Source of the DNA: Chryseobacterium sp. G0162
GTDB taxonomy: Bacteria; Bacteroidota; Bacteroidia; Flavobacteriales; Weeksellaceae
Direction: 5' to 3'
DNA: 64,000 nucleotides
NCBI RefSeq assembly: GCF_003815715.1
Contig: NZ_CP033922.1
Location: 2,138,001-2,202,000 of the forward strand
The position numbers were made by a program, and so were the translations under genes. The first letter of the stretch is position 1. Each line of letters opens with the position of its first letter. The notes below the pieces were generated by a model. The model was not told the origin of the DNA and searched no databases. It saw only the letters and a list, made by a program, of their open reading frames with translations. Positions 34,541 through 44,124 of this stretch are shown one piece after another.

Positions 34541-35293
34541 ATGGAAATGGATGGAATTAGGGATGAAAGCCTGGTAAACCCGGAATTAGATAGTAACGAA
34601 ACAAAGCTACATAACAGTTTCAGACAAAAAACATGGGATGAAACTATTACCAAAGATAGTTGGATGGTCTTTAAGATCATGGCTGAATTTGTGGATGGCT
34701 ACGAAAAACTGGCAAAAATAGGTCCTTGTGTATCTATATTCGGTTCAGCACGTCTGAAACCCGAAAATAAATACTATGAAATGGCTGTGGAAATCGCAGA
34801 GAAAATCACAAAATTAGGTTTTGGAATTATTACCGGAGGTGGCCCAGGAATTATGGAAGCCGGAAATAAGGGAGCTTTCAATGCTAAAGGAAAATCAATC
34901 GGACTTAATATTGACCTTCCTTTTGAGCAGCATTTTAATCCTTATATCAATAAATCCTACTCCATGAATTTTGATTACTTTTTCGTAAGAAAAGTAATGT
35001 TTGTAAAATATTCCCAAGGTTTCGTAGTAATGCCAGGAGGATTCGGAACACTGGATGAGCTTACTGAAGCTTTAACTTTGATTCAAACCAATAAAATTGG
35101 TAAGTTTCCAATTGTCTTGGTAGGCACTGAATTCTGGGGAGGATTATTAGACTGGTTCAAAGCAACCTTGTTAAAAGAAGGAATGATTGCAGAAGATGAT
35201 CTTGATCTTTATCGTGTGGTAGACACTGCTGATGAGGCAGTAGCACATATTAAAGGTTTCTATGATAAATATTCTGTGAATGTAAATTTTTAA
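34541..35293 (+). CDS. LOG-family protein (TIGR00730-like Rossmann fold)
   Basis: 250 residues. Two hallmark motifs are present: TGGGPGIMEAGNKGA (about 102-116) and PGGFGTLDELTEALT (about 165-179). The family cleaves the N-glycosidic bond of nucleoside 5'-monophosphates, producing ribose 5-phosphate and a free base; in plants and some bacteria it makes cytokinins. This is the longer form with an N-terminal extension (about 1-60) containing TKDSWMVFKIMAEFVDGYE. Translation starts at 34541 or at the Met two codons later. It sits eight bases after the nucleotidyltransferase and is likely co-transcribed. Confidence 0.92.
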   Translation: MEMDGIRDESLVNPELDSNETKLHNSFRQKTWDETITKDSWMVFKIMAEFVDGYEKLAKIGPCVSIFGSARLKPENKYYEMAVEIAEKITKLGFGIITGGGPGIMEAGNKGAFNAKGKSIGLNIDLPFEQHFNPYINKSYSMNFDYFFVRKVMFVKYSQGFVVMPGGFGTLDELTEALTLIQTNKIGKFPIVLVGTEFWGGLLDWFKATLLKEGMIAEDDLDLYRVVDTADEAVAHIKGFYDKYSVNVNF

Positions 35294-35351
35294 TTGGCAT
35301 ATTATTTGTGAACTATAACTAGCAAGTATGATTGTAAATCTATTAATTAAG

Positions 35352-35822
35352 ATGAAAAAACTTTTATATATATCAGGAATTTTAACATTTTTTGTGTTAA
35401 TGAGTTTTATGTATGTAGACTTTTTCTCTTCAATGACCAAAGTGGATTATATTGATGGAAGCAAGACATTGAAGTTTACCACAAAAATGAATACAAGCCA
35501 TATCTCTGACGCTATTAAGATCAATCCTAACACAGCAGGATTTGAAGCCGAGGTGAAAAAATATGTGAACAATAATTTTGATGTATTTGTCAATGGTGCT
35601 CCCAAAACAATTACCTTCACGGGAAGTCAGATCAGCGGAGAAACTGTATGGGTATATTTTGAGACCGGAGGGGTTTCGGATATTAATACCTTAAAGATAA
35701 AAAATACGATCCTTTTAAGCTCTTTTCCGAAGCAAATCAACCTGGTGAGTATTGCCTACAAAGGCAGCCAGAAAATGATGAACTTCCAACGAGGAAAAGA
35801 AGTGAATGAGGTTTCTTTTTAG
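35352..35822 (+). CDS. DUF6702-like secreted protein
   Basis: 156 residues from the ATG at 35352 (MKKLLYISG). An earlier ATG at 35328 would place eight residues before the signal peptide. A hydrophobic N-terminal helix (about 4-22) may be a signal peptide or anchor. The rest reads as a small beta-sandwich: TKVDYIDGSKTLKFTTKMNT, VNNNFDVFVNGAPKTITFTG, GETVWVYFETGG and a last strand, INLVSIAYKGSQK. These match the flavobacterial DUF6702 family as I remember it; members often sit near peptidases or TonB genes. Function unknown. Last gene of the cluster, followed by a terminator. Confidence 0.75.
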   Translation: MKKLLYISGILTFFVLMSFMYVDFFSSMTKVDYIDGSKTLKFTTKMNTSHISDAIKINPNTAGFEAEVKKYVNNNFDVFVNGAPKTITFTGSQISGETVWVYFETGGVSDINTLKIKNTILLSSFPKQINLVSIAYKGSQKMMNFQRGKEVNEVSF

Positions 35823-35841
35823 ATAATTAATTTTGTAATAT

Positions 35842-35876
35842 AAAAACCACTGCAATTGCAGTGGTTTTTTGTTTTT
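35842..35876 (+). terminator. Terminator after the DUF6702-like gene
   Basis: The stem AAAACCACTGCA/TGCAGTGGTTTT is followed by T-rich sequence. The opposite strand also has T-rich flanks, so it may serve the converging minus-strand gene too. Confidence 0.8.
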
Positions 35877-35884
35877 ATACCTAT

Positions 35885-36269
35885 TTATTGCTTGCTCAAT
35901 ACATATCTCCCTACTTCATATTCAATATCACTTTTATCATACTGAAAAGGAATCTTTTCTAAAAACCAGCCTTGAGGATAATCGTCATATTCTTCCTCAA
36001 TTTGATATTTGGCAAGAGAATCTGTTACATCAAATTTATCTAATATTAAAAATCCATTTTTGATATTCGTAGAATCATAGGCTACAAGATATCGCCCTCC
36101 TAATTTAAATTCTCCATTGCGGTGGTCTTTCCTTACTTCTGATCCATATTTAAATCTGTAATCATATCCCAACCCATTTAGTTTTTTATTATAATAATCA
36201 GACATAGATGTATAGCATCCACCCTATAAAGCATACAAATGCAATTATCATTTTGATTTTATTGGTCAT
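35885..36269 (-). pseudogene. Small membrane-anchored protein split by a one-base frameshift
   Basis: The 106-residue frame (ATG at 36205, MSDYYNKKLNGLGYDYRFKY) has no signal or membrane segment. Directly upstream a second frame starts with ATG at 36269 (MTNKIKMIIAFVCFIGWMLY) and encodes a perfect single-pass membrane helix. It ends after 23 residues at a TGA (36198-36200) that overlaps the second frame's ATG by eight bases. One inserted or lost base near 36200 would join them into one 128-residue anchored protein. Either this is a frameshift (mutation or sequencing error) or two coupled cistrons. Protein family unknown; the soluble part has a polar, Tyr-rich, beta-like character. Confidence 0.6.
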
Positions 36270-36372
36270 ATTTATTTAGGAATACATGGTTATAACAATA
36301 AATTGGGGTAGCCAATGCTAAATACAAGAAATAAAAATGAATGAAACAACAAAATGTTCAAATTAGGGCATC

Positions 36373-36402
36373 AAAAAAACCGGCTCTATCGAGCCGGTTT
36401 CA
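36373..36402 (-). terminator. Terminator of the TonB receptor/DUF5689 operon
   Basis: The stem ACCGGCTC/GAGCCGGT with a four-base loop is followed by seven T on the minus strand, just past the 36421 stop. Confidence 0.85.
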
Positions 36403-36420
36403 ATTTTATAAAAACAATAA

Positions 36421-38580
36421 TTATTGTGCTTTAATTTTGAAGTCATCTACTTCCCAAGTTGCTGCTCCAGAAGTTGTAGAAGTATATTTAAATGCAATTC
36501 TTACGTTTTTACCTAAGAAAGCACCTAAGTCAACATTTCCGGAACCTACCCAGTCTCCAAATGCATTAGCATTCGTATCCAGAGTTGCAGGAAGAAGAGT
36601 CCAATTAGTTGTTGTAACATCTCCTGTATAGTTATCTGTAGCATACACTTGTAATGCATTTCCAGAATATCTTACATCCGTTGTAAAGCTTACTGCAGCT
36701 TTAGTTTTACCAGCTAAGCTTACTGATTTAGAGATCAACCAATCTTCATTGGCAATGTTATTATTAGCACCACCTGCGTTACCATTCATCACTGCATAAT
36801 AATTGGTTCCGTTTCCTTGGTTAGATGTTTGCCAGAACTGGTTAGGTCCTACTTTGTTTACGGTAGTCCAATCTGTACTGAATCCACCAGCTGCAAAATC
36901 ATCACTGTAAACAACAGGAATTGGAATATACACACTTCCGTCACATCTCGGTGCATCAAAGTCGATGTTAGCCAGTTTAGTAATCCATAACTGATAAGTT
37001 CCATTGAATACACTTAGAATAGCATATACATCACCTTTTCCGCCTTTTACTTCATAACCTCCCGGCTTTATATTACCAAAACTTGCCTGGCCGCTTGTTC
37101 TTAAAACAACAGTATTACCTGAGCAATCTTCAAGGGTTCTGCTAGTCACATTACTACCATCAGTTAATGTTCTTCCTAAATCTCCTTTAACAAATTCAAC
37201 GTCTTTAATTTTGATCCATCTTCCAACATCAGCCATCGTTAACTGAGAAATTGTTTTTTCTGTAGGAACAACCGCTCTTGATGCTGTATTGCTATCAAAG
37301 AAATATTTATACATTTCTACTTCTTCGATCTGTCCAAACTGGGTATTGTTACTGAATAAAGCCCCTAGCTGAACTTCACCATTAACGCTTCTTACATAAA
37401 GATTTTTAAGCTTAATATTTACATCTTTACCTAATCTGAATCTGCTATCAAGATAAAGATTCGTTTTATTCATATTTACTCTGATACCTCCTGTAGCATC
37501 TTCTACATAAACATATTTGTAAAGGTTTCCTGTTTCATCATTAGCCACTACCTGAGCTTTAAGATAATAATCCCCTGTAATCTGTACCCAGTTTGTAGTT
37601 CCGGCAGCCAATTGCTTGATATCAGCCACTGTTTTAGCTGTAAGAGTGCTTGGGTTAAAATCACATGGACCTGCTGTAAGGCCATCTAAACGTGGGAAAG
37701 TCTTCATCTCAAGATCTTCAGCCTTGTTTACATACAATTGGTAGGTTGTAGTAGATCCCGATTGGAATTTACTGTAGATTCCAACAAACTTACCTTTTCC
37801 AGAAGGAAGAAGCTGACTTGCGAATGAAGCAAAACCACTGTTTCTTACTACTGCAGTTTTCGCATATTTTCCACTAACCCATCCTTCTCCAATTGTTTTA
37901 TCTACTGTTACTCCACTTGGAGCATAAGTAGTACACAACGCTCTTGCATCAAACTCTACATCATCTACCTGAATAAGACATCCGAAATACTGATCATTCG
38001 CAGCAACCATATCTGCCAATTTCATCACCTTAGGAATAATTTTTCCTTTTGGAGCACAAGATCTGAAGATTTGTTTTGCAACAAGCTTCTCAGGAATTCT
38101 TGATACAGAAGTTGCAGAAGTTTCAGCTCCTGTTTCTACACCAAGTTGTACCAGACCACCGTAAGTTCCAATAGCAAGACCGTTCAGTTTAATATATACT
38201 TTTGATCCCTGAGGATATTTTGTATAAGTACTTACTGCGTCTACACTCACTGTAAACCCTTGTGTAGGATTTTCTAATGCATCCTGAACGTAGATTGTTT
38301 TATAAATATTTCCTGTTTCATCCGTAGAAGAAACATATCCTACCATATATAAATCGTCAGCTTCATTGTCTGGCGTTGTATCTTTAGGGAATACGTATCT
38401 TGCATTCTGATACTTCGCTTTTACGTCTGCAAATGGTACTACTATTCCTTTTTTATCAGCACAATCATACCCATCAAGATTAGGCTGATCGTATTTATCA
38501 TCTTGGACACAACCTGTCACTACGAACAGAGAAGATGCCATGACGAAAATATATTTTAAAATTGAATTATATTTTTTCAT
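36421..38580 (-). CDS. DUF5689 lipoprotein with choice-of-anchor-J-like C-terminus
   Basis: 719 residues. The lipoprotein signal peptide has the lipobox VTGC (Cys about 24), followed by VQDDKYDQPNLDGYDCADKK. Three repeated modules with the pattern D(E)TGN(I/L)YK(T/Y)(I/V)YV(Q/E)DA (near 87-100 and 345-360, with a degenerate third) match DUF5689, an OB-like fold related to nucleic-acid-binding modules of secreted nucleases. The C-terminus (about 555-719) is a beta sandwich, IPVVYSDDFAAGGFSTDWTT...ANEDWLISKSVSLAG, like choice-of-anchor J domains. It is encoded 12 bases after its TonB receptor, so it is probably the surface ligand-binding partner, analogous to SusD. Confidence 0.88.
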   Translation of the reverse strand: MKKYNSILKYIFVMASSLFVVTGCVQDDKYDQPNLDGYDCADKKGIVVPFADVKAKYQNARYVFPKDTTPDNEADDLYMVGYVSSTDETGNIYKTIYVQDALENPTQGFTVSVDAVSTYTKYPQGSKVYIKLNGLAIGTYGGLVQLGVETGAETSATSVSRIPEKLVAKQIFRSCAPKGKIIPKVMKLADMVAANDQYFGCLIQVDDVEFDARALCTTYAPSGVTVDKTIGEGWVSGKYAKTAVVRNSGFASFASQLLPSGKGKFVGIYSKFQSGSTTTYQLYVNKAEDLEMKTFPRLDGLTAGPCDFNPSTLTAKTVADIKQLAAGTTNWVQITGDYYLKAQVVANDETGNLYKYVYVEDATGGIRVNMNKTNLYLDSRFRLGKDVNIKLKNLYVRSVNGEVQLGALFSNNTQFGQIEEVEMYKYFFDSNTASRAVVPTEKTISQLTMADVGRWIKIKDVEFVKGDLGRTLTDGSNVTSRTLEDCSGNTVVLRTSGQASFGNIKPGGYEVKGGKGDVYAILSVFNGTYQLWITKLANIDFDAPRCDGSVYIPIPVVYSDDFAAGGFSTDWTTVNKVGPNQFWQTSNQGNGTNYYAVMNGNAGGANNNIANEDWLISKSVSLAGKTKAAVSFTTDVRYSGNALQVYATDNYTGDVTTTNWTLLPATLDTNANAFGDWVGSGNVDLGAFLGKNVRIAFKYTSTTSGAATWEVDDFKIKAQ

Positions 38581-38592
38581 GTGTAATCGTTT

Positions 38593-41337
38593 TTAGAATC
38601 TTAAATAAACATTAGTGAAGAAAGTGATTCCTCTGTCATACCAAAGTTTTGGTCCAAAATAAGGAGTTGCTCTTTGAGCATCAGCAAGAGCATCACTAAA
38701 GTTTACATTTCGTCCTTGTTCAAATCCTCCGGTTACATAATTTCTGTTGTTCAGAATGTTATTTACAGACACACTTACACCCATTCTGTATTTTCCGAAT
38801 TGGAAAGATTTACCAGCATTAGCATTCAACATAAACTGATTATCAAATTTCTTCTGTTTAGTAATTTGTTCTATCAATTCAGGAGTTGCACCCGGGAAAG
38901 GGTCGTTAGTCTGTGGGTCAGTATACATATAAGGTGTCTTGTTCAACGCAGAGAAGTCAAGATACTGATCCATTAGATAGTTAGCAGATGCTCCCACCCA
39001 CCAATATTTTGGAGAGTTGTATTTCAATCCGAAAGAGAATGCTTTTTGTGGAGTTCCGGCTACTTTATAATCTTTTACATTGGCTTTCCCCCAAACATCT
39101 GTTCCTCTGAATCCATTAAGGTCATCAAAAGTAGAAACTTCAGGGTTATTGGTGTATTTATATTCACCTATACTTGCCACCCCTACTGCACTTAAAGTAG
39201 GGGTAACTTTAACGTCAAAACCTAATTCAAGACCCATATATCTCTTGTTAACTCCACTCATTGCTTCGTTTACCAGCGTACTGAAAGAGTTTCCTAAGGT
39301 ACCGTCATTTACGTCAGCATAATATCTTGAGATTTCAGTAGCATTTTGAATGGTAGTATAATAAGCAGATAACCTAAGTTTTAAAATCTGACCTCTTAAG
39401 ATGTAACTTAAATCATTAGAGCTAATCATCTGATTGGTAACTCCTGGGGTTAAGTAGTCAACCATTCTTGGGTTAATATAGATCTCATTCAATGTAGGTG
39501 CTAAGCTAAAGAATGCTCCGTTGTACACGATAAAGTTTTTACCATTGATCTTATAGGTAATCTTTCCTTTAATTCCTGCATCTAAAGCATCGTATATTGC
39601 ACTTTTACCCTTTGAATTATCTCTGAATCTAGCAAGACCACTTCTGAAATTACCTTCTCTGTAAGCTTCAGAATATGAAGAGAAGATTGAAGCTACTACA
39701 TTCCACTTGTTAAAATCTATTTCAGTAGAAACGTTCAATGCATAGTGATTTCTTGTAAGCTCGTAAGAGTACTGAGTTCTATCTCCTTTTCTTACTGTTA
39801 CATCATTATTATCAGCATCATATTTTGCGTCTCCATTGAATGCATTAAGGTTATAAGCAAAGTTAGCTCCTAATAAATCCTTAATTCTTCTGAAGTTGTC
39901 AGATTTTAAATTCTGATAGTTGAAGTTGATGTTTAACTTCCAGTTGTCTTTTAATTTTGTATCAAAGTGAGAAGAGAAATTGAAAGTTTTATCTTTATTT
40001 ACGTCTTCTACAATTGTATATACGGCACCTCTGGCCGCACCTTTCATATCGGTAAGGTTAAGACGGTTTGCATTATACAAATAATTCCAGTCGATTTGTG
40101 CCTGTTGTCTGAATTCGTCTTCTGTAAGCAGTCCGAAGCTTGGTAATTTTCTATAGTAAGTAGGGTTCGGATCTGAAGCGTGGAACCAGTCTAATCTACT
40201 TCTGGCATCGCTACCAAACTGATAAGAAACGGTATTTGTCCAGTTTGAGTTTTTACCTATTTTCAGGTAATCTGTTAAGATAAACATCGGTTCAAAAACG
40301 TTTCTGATTCTGGAGTTTCTTTTCTCTCCATCCTGCCACCCCCAGTAGGAGTTATAGTTTTTGCCCATGATATCATAAACCTCCTGAGTATTTGGTGCAT
40401 TGGAAGCTCTGTATGTAGGAGATCCAAAAGCAGTTAAGTTAATAGAGTGTCTATCGCTGAACTTCTTTTCAATAGAGGCAAAATAAGCATAGGCATCCTG
40501 ATACACCCCATCAATGATTGCTCTATCTCCCCATCTTCTGCTTCCTGAGAAAGTAAATGCCCAACCATTTTTGGAAAGACCTGAAGAATAAGTAGCCATT
40601 GCTCTGTGCAGGTAGCTTCTATTGGTAAATGAATAGGCTAATGAAGTCTGTTTTCTATAGCTGGATGCTCTCGTATTATAATATACAACCCCACCTAAAT
40701 TACCAAAAGTATATTCAGAAGGAGTAATATTATCTACATTTTCGTAAGGATATCTCGTTACGTCATTTAGTCCTCCCCAGTTATTGAAATCAATCCTTCC
40801 ATCATCATTTTTCGACATGGAAACACCATTAAAAAGAACATCCTCAAATCTGTTGTCTACTCCTCTTGGTCTGAACCAGTAAGCACCTAGTTCAAAAGCG
40901 GAAACATTTTGGAAAGCATCTCTTCCTGAGCTTAAAAGTCCTACTGTAGGCTGCATTGATGAGCCTCCATCTTCAGTATCAGTTGCCGAGTCGTCAATAA
41001 CTATTACTCCTGCATCTGATCCTAAGTTGTAATTAAGTGTAATAACACCTAAATCTTTTCTCTTCTCATCTGCAGTTACATCAAACTCTAAGATCTTAGA
41101 CTCAAAATTTGGTTTTGTCACTGTGATAAGATAGTGGCCAGGTTTTAAATCCACAAACTGGAAGTATCCAATTTTATCCACAGATGTGTCATCAGTGGAC
41201 TGTGCTAGATCTACTTCTGCTTTCTCTAAAGGCTTACCATCCTGATCTTTAACATACGCAAATACAGTTGTTTGCGCAAAATAGAAAGAAGCAGGCATTA
41301 AAGTAAACAAAGAGATTAGGGATAGTTTTTTAATCAT
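38593..41337 (-). CDS. TonB-dependent receptor with carboxypeptidase-regulatory-like domain
   Basis: 914 residues. A signal peptide (1-21, ending FYFAQ) is followed by a CarboxypepD_reg-like beta domain (about 22-105: TTVFAYVKDQDGKPLEKAEV, DLKPGHYLITVTKPNF). The plug then carries FELGAYWFRPRGVDNRFEDVLFNGVSM and a barrel ends in an aromatic C-terminus (FFTNVYLRF). It imports a ligand through the outer membrane. The DUF5689 lipoprotein starts 12 bases downstream, and a secreted nuclease/phosphatase lies divergently 415 bases upstream, so nucleotide or phosphate scavenging is a reasonable guess. The promoter is a near-perfect TTTG-N18-TAAATTTG. Confidence 0.93.
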   Translation of the reverse strand: MIKKLSLISLFTLMPASFYFAQTTVFAYVKDQDGKPLEKAEVDLAQSTDDTSVDKIGYFQFVDLKPGHYLITVTKPNFESKILEFDVTADEKRKDLGVITLNYNLGSDAGVIVIDDSATDTEDGGSSMQPTVGLLSSGRDAFQNVSAFELGAYWFRPRGVDNRFEDVLFNGVSMSKNDDGRIDFNNWGGLNDVTRYPYENVDNITPSEYTFGNLGGVVYYNTRASSYRKQTSLAYSFTNRSYLHRAMATYSSGLSKNGWAFTFSGSRRWGDRAIIDGVYQDAYAYFASIEKKFSDRHSINLTAFGSPTYRASNAPNTQEVYDIMGKNYNSYWGWQDGEKRNSRIRNVFEPMFILTDYLKIGKNSNWTNTVSYQFGSDARSRLDWFHASDPNPTYYRKLPSFGLLTEDEFRQQAQIDWNYLYNANRLNLTDMKGAARGAVYTIVEDVNKDKTFNFSSHFDTKLKDNWKLNINFNYQNLKSDNFRRIKDLLGANFAYNLNAFNGDAKYDADNNDVTVRKGDRTQYSYELTRNHYALNVSTEIDFNKWNVVASIFSSYSEAYREGNFRSGLARFRDNSKGKSAIYDALDAGIKGKITYKINGKNFIVYNGAFFSLAPTLNEIYINPRMVDYLTPGVTNQMISSNDLSYILRGQILKLRLSAYYTTIQNATEISRYYADVNDGTLGNSFSTLVNEAMSGVNKRYMGLELGFDVKVTPTLSAVGVASIGEYKYTNNPEVSTFDDLNGFRGTDVWGKANVKDYKVAGTPQKAFSFGLKYNSPKYWWVGASANYLMDQYLDFSALNKTPYMYTDPQTNDPFPGATPELIEQITKQKKFDNQFMLNANAGKSFQFGKYRMGVSVSVNNILNNRNYVTGGFEQGRNVNFSDALADAQRATPYFGPKLWYDRGITFFTNVYLRF

Positions 41338-41377
41338 AATAAACTTATTTTTAACTCCTTCTTTATTTAAGGGGCAA

Positions 41378-41407
41378 CAAATTTAGAACTATTTTCATTA
41401 ACTCAAA
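41378..41407 (-). promoter_or_regulatory. Promoter of the TonB receptor/DUF5689 operon
   Basis: The minus strand reads TTTG, 18 bases, TAAATTTG, which is consensus in both boxes. The -7 box ends 41 bases before the ATG at 41337. Confidence 0.7.
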
Positions 41408-41751
41408 CATTTTTAGTTATTTATTCTATTAATTTTTCTTAACCTACACTCATTATCCTAAAAATATGCCCGAATTTTAATCAATCACAAAAAAGGATAG
41501 TAGATATTAGGAAAACTACTCAACAATCATTACAAAATATTTTTAATCCCAAACAAACAGCCTATTTTTTAGCATTATATAAATAATAAATCTCACTTAA
41601 CAATGTCAAAATAATGAATGATGGTGCATTTCTTTCATACTTTCTATCTAAACCTTAACATTTTATTAAATTAAACTCAGGTTATTTTAATCTTTATTCT
41701 TATATAAAATTAGTAATTTTACCCCCTCAATTTTTTGAATATACTAAGAAT
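41408..41751. other. AT-rich divergent intergenic region
   Basis: Between the receptor promoter and the secreted nuclease gene I find no ORF, RNA gene or repeat. A loose -7-like element (TAATTTTA, about 41714-41721) precedes the ATG at 41752 by roughly 30 bases. Confidence 0.5.
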
Positions 41752-42951
41752 ATGAAAAAATATTTAATCATTGCCGCCCTATTTTGCTTTGGTTCTGCTT
41801 TCTCACAACAGAGGCAGGTAAAGAGAGCAGCTGTCGCATTCCTGAACGTTGAAAACCTTTGGGACACAATACCTTCTGCAGATTACATTGACGGAACACT
41901 CCCACGTTCCAATCCTAAATTTCATAGAAGTGTACCCGTAGATTCTCTTAAATACCTTGAAACTACAGAAGACTATAAAGGGGAATGGAGTGATGATCTT
42001 TTGATTGGCAAAAAAGTAATCAGAAAACAGTTCTTATCCGAAGACTTTACGGCTAACAGCCCAAAAAGATGGGGAACAAAGTACTACAATCAGAAGCTGG
42101 CTAATGAAGCTAAGGTGATTTCTGAACTTGGAAGACAATATACCAACGATAACCCTGCCATATGTGGATTGATCGAGGTAGAAAACAGACAGGTAATTGA
42201 AGACCTAATCAAGCAGCCTGCTTTAGCTAAGAGCAACTATGGCATTGTACATTTCAATTCTTATGATTCCAGAGGAATTGATGTAGCTATTATTTATCAG
42301 AAAGGAAGATTCTCTGTTTTAAATTCGTATAAAAAAGAGATTAAGATCTATGATGAGAACGGAAAAAGAGAATATACCAGAGACATTGTAATTGCTATCG
42401 GATTATTGGATGGAGAAAAAGTAGGAATCTTTATGAATCACTGGCCATCCAGAAGAGGGGGAGAAGCTATTTCCCTAGCAAAAAGAAATACTGCCGCTAC
42501 TGTATTGAAAGAGGAAATGGACAAAGTAACTGCTGAAAATCCAGGAATTAAATTATTCTCAATGGGTGACTATAATGATGACCCGGTAAGTCCAAGTTTG
42601 AAAAAACATTTGGCTGCCGTGGGGGATCCAAGTGAATTGTCTGATAAGACTCCTTATTATAATTTAATGTATAAATTATATAAGGCAGGGGTAGCTTCTC
42701 TTGCATACAGAGATGCTCCGAACTTGTTTGACCAGATTATTGTTTCAAGAAATCTTTATTCTCCTGAAAAAATCACTCCTACTTATACCATTTTTAAAGC
42801 TGAGATTTATGCTCCGGCTTATCTGGTAAACAAAGAAGGACAGTGGAAAGGATATCCTTTACGTTCTTGGGATGGTGACCGATTCACTGGTGGATACAGT
42901 GACCACTTCCCTGCGGTTTCCGTAGTTCAGAAAGAATATATTAAAAAATAA
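41752..42951 (+). CDS. Secreted endonuclease/exonuclease/phosphatase family protein
   Basis: 399 residues. The signal peptide is 1-18 (ending SAFSQQ). The catalytic pattern of the DNase I-like fold is complete: VAFLNVENLWDT near 28, CGLIEVENRQVI near 138 (metal-binding Glu), MNHWPSRRGG near 228 (active-site His), GDYNDDPVSPSL near 270 (Asp and Asn), and GYSDHFPAVSVV near the end (final Asp-His pair). The protein would act in the periplasm or outside the cell on nucleic acids or phosphoesters; the exact substrate is unknown. It is divergent from the TonB receptor/DUF5689 pair, a grouping that suggests uptake of the products. Confidence 0.92.
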   Translation: MKKYLIIAALFCFGSAFSQQRQVKRAAVAFLNVENLWDTIPSADYIDGTLPRSNPKFHRSVPVDSLKYLETTEDYKGEWSDDLLIGKKVIRKQFLSEDFTANSPKRWGTKYYNQKLANEAKVISELGRQYTNDNPAICGLIEVENRQVIEDLIKQPALAKSNYGIVHFNSYDSRGIDVAIIYQKGRFSVLNSYKKEIKIYDENGKREYTRDIVIAIGLLDGEKVGIFMNHWPSRRGGEAISLAKRNTAATVLKEEMDKVTAENPGIKLFSMGDYNDDPVSPSLKKHLAAVGDPSELSDKTPYYNLMYKLYKAGVASLAYRDAPNLFDQIIVSRNLYSPEKITPTYTIFKAEIYAPAYLVNKEGQWKGYPLRSWDGDRFTGGYSDHFPAVSVVQKEYIKK

Positions 42952-42956
42952 TACAG

Positions 42957-42984
42957 AAAGGCACTCTTATTGGAGTGCTTTTTT
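42957..42984 (+). terminator. Terminator after the secreted nuclease
   Basis: The stem AAAGGCACTC/GAGTGCTTTT with a six-base loop and T6. Confidence 0.8.
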
Positions 42985-43000
42985 AATAAATAATTGAATC

Positions 43001-43432
43001 ATGAAAAATTTTGTTCTAATTCTGTTTATTGCTCTCATCCCTTTCAGTTGTCTTTCACAGCAAAACAACTCTAAAAATGATAAGGAGCAGCATGAAATGA
43101 AACCGTCTAAAAATGATGACGGAGAATGGGATCTTACTGTCATTGACACTGAATTTGATTATTTCCTGAATGCTGTAGCCAAACCTATAAGCCAATATTC
43201 AGAATCTTTTCTGAAAGCAAAAAATACATTCCTGGTAAATGAATGGAACAGCTATTACAGCACTGGAAAATATAGAAACATCATAGAATCCGGAATCGAT
43301 TATAATCCAAGAGAAAATTATGGGATAAAGTTTGAATACAAGCTTTACCAGGTATTTGCGTATGTAAACTGGAAGTATGGATTAAAAATGAACGGTTTAT
43401 CCGGAAGCGATGTCTTCAGAGGCGGAAGGTAA
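43001..43432 (+). CDS. DUF6146-like protein
   Basis: 143 residues. An N-terminal hydrophobic segment ends in FSCLSQQ and could be a signal peptide; the Cys at 18 is in a weak lipobox (PFSC), so it may be a lipoprotein. The soluble part has YDLTVID-like WDLTVIDTEFDYFLNAVAKP, then AKNTFLVNEWNSYYS and the tail ENYGIKFEYKLYQVFAYVNW. I recall this layout from the flavobacterial family DUF6146; no function is known. It starts 16 bases after the nuclease terminator. Confidence 0.75.
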   Translation: MKNFVLILFIALIPFSCLSQQNNSKNDKEQHEMKPSKNDDGEWDLTVIDTEFDYFLNAVAKPISQYSESFLKAKNTFLVNEWNSYYSTGKYRNIIESGIDYNPRENYGIKFEYKLYQVFAYVNWKYGLKMNGLSGSDVFRGGR

Positions 43433-43452
43433 TTCAAAGTATCATATCTAAT

Positions 43453-43488
43453 AAAAAAGGTTCAGAAAATTCTGAACCTTTTATTTTT
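43453..43488. terminator. Bidirectional terminator between converging genes
   Basis: AAAAGGTTCAGA/TCTGAACCTTTT has A-runs on the left and T-runs on the right, so it serves both the DUF6146-like gene (plus) and superoxide dismutase (minus). Confidence 0.85.
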
Positions 43489-43502
43489 ATAATAGCTGAA
43501 AA

Positions 43503-44099
43503 TTATTTGTTGAATAATTCCTCTACCTTATCCCAGTTTACTACATCAAAGAATGCAGAAACATAATCAGGTCTTCTGTTTTGGTAGTTTAGGTAATAAG
43601 CGTGCTCCCAAACATCTAATCCTAAAACCGGAGTTCCTTTAACGTCTGCAACAGGCATTAATGGGTTGTCTTGGTTTGGAGTTGAAGAAACAGATACAGA
43701 TCCGTCAGTATTTTTTACCAACCAAGCCCATCCTGAACCGAATCTTGTTTTAGCAGCATCAGAGAAATCCGTTTTGAATTTTTCAAGGCCACCATAGTTT
43801 TCGATAGCAGCTTTTACGTTTCCTACTGGTTCTTTGCTTCCACCAGGAGTTAAAATTTCCCAGAATAAAGAGTGGTTGAAGTGTCCTCCTCCATTGTTTC
43901 TTACAGCTGGTTTATCAGTTCCTGTCTTGCAGATTTCTTCAATAGTTTTTCCTGCTAAATCAGTTCCTTCAATGGCTTTATTTAAATTGTCAATATACGC
44001 TTGGTGGTGTTTCGTATAGTGGATTTCCATAGTTCTTGCATCGATCGTAGGCTCTAATGCATCGTATGCATATCCTAATTTTGGTAATTCAAATGACAT
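43503..44099 (-). CDS. Superoxide dismutase, Mn/Fe family
   Basis: 198 residues, cytoplasmic (no signal peptide). It converts superoxide to oxygen and peroxide. Metal ligands are His27 ([12 protein letters not shown]), His76 ([10 protein letters not shown]), and the Asp and His of [16 protein letters not shown]. The outer-sphere glutamine lies in [11 protein letters not shown] rather than in the N-terminal half, which is the manganese-type or cambialistic arrangement. Monocistronic, with a consensus promoter and a shared terminator. Confidence 0.95.
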   Translation of the reverse strand: MSFELPKLGYAYDALEPTIDARTMEIHYTKHHQAYIDNLNKAIEGTDLAGKTIEEICKTGTDKPAVRNNGGGHFNHSLFWEILTPGGSKEPVGNVKAAIENYGGLEKFKTDFSDAAKTRFGSGWAWLVKNTDGSVSVSSTPNQDNPLMPVADVKGTPVLGLDVWEHAYYLNYQNRRPDYVSAFFDVVNWDKVEELFNK

Positions 44100-44124
44100 A
44101 ATCTTTATTTTTAATGTTATACTT

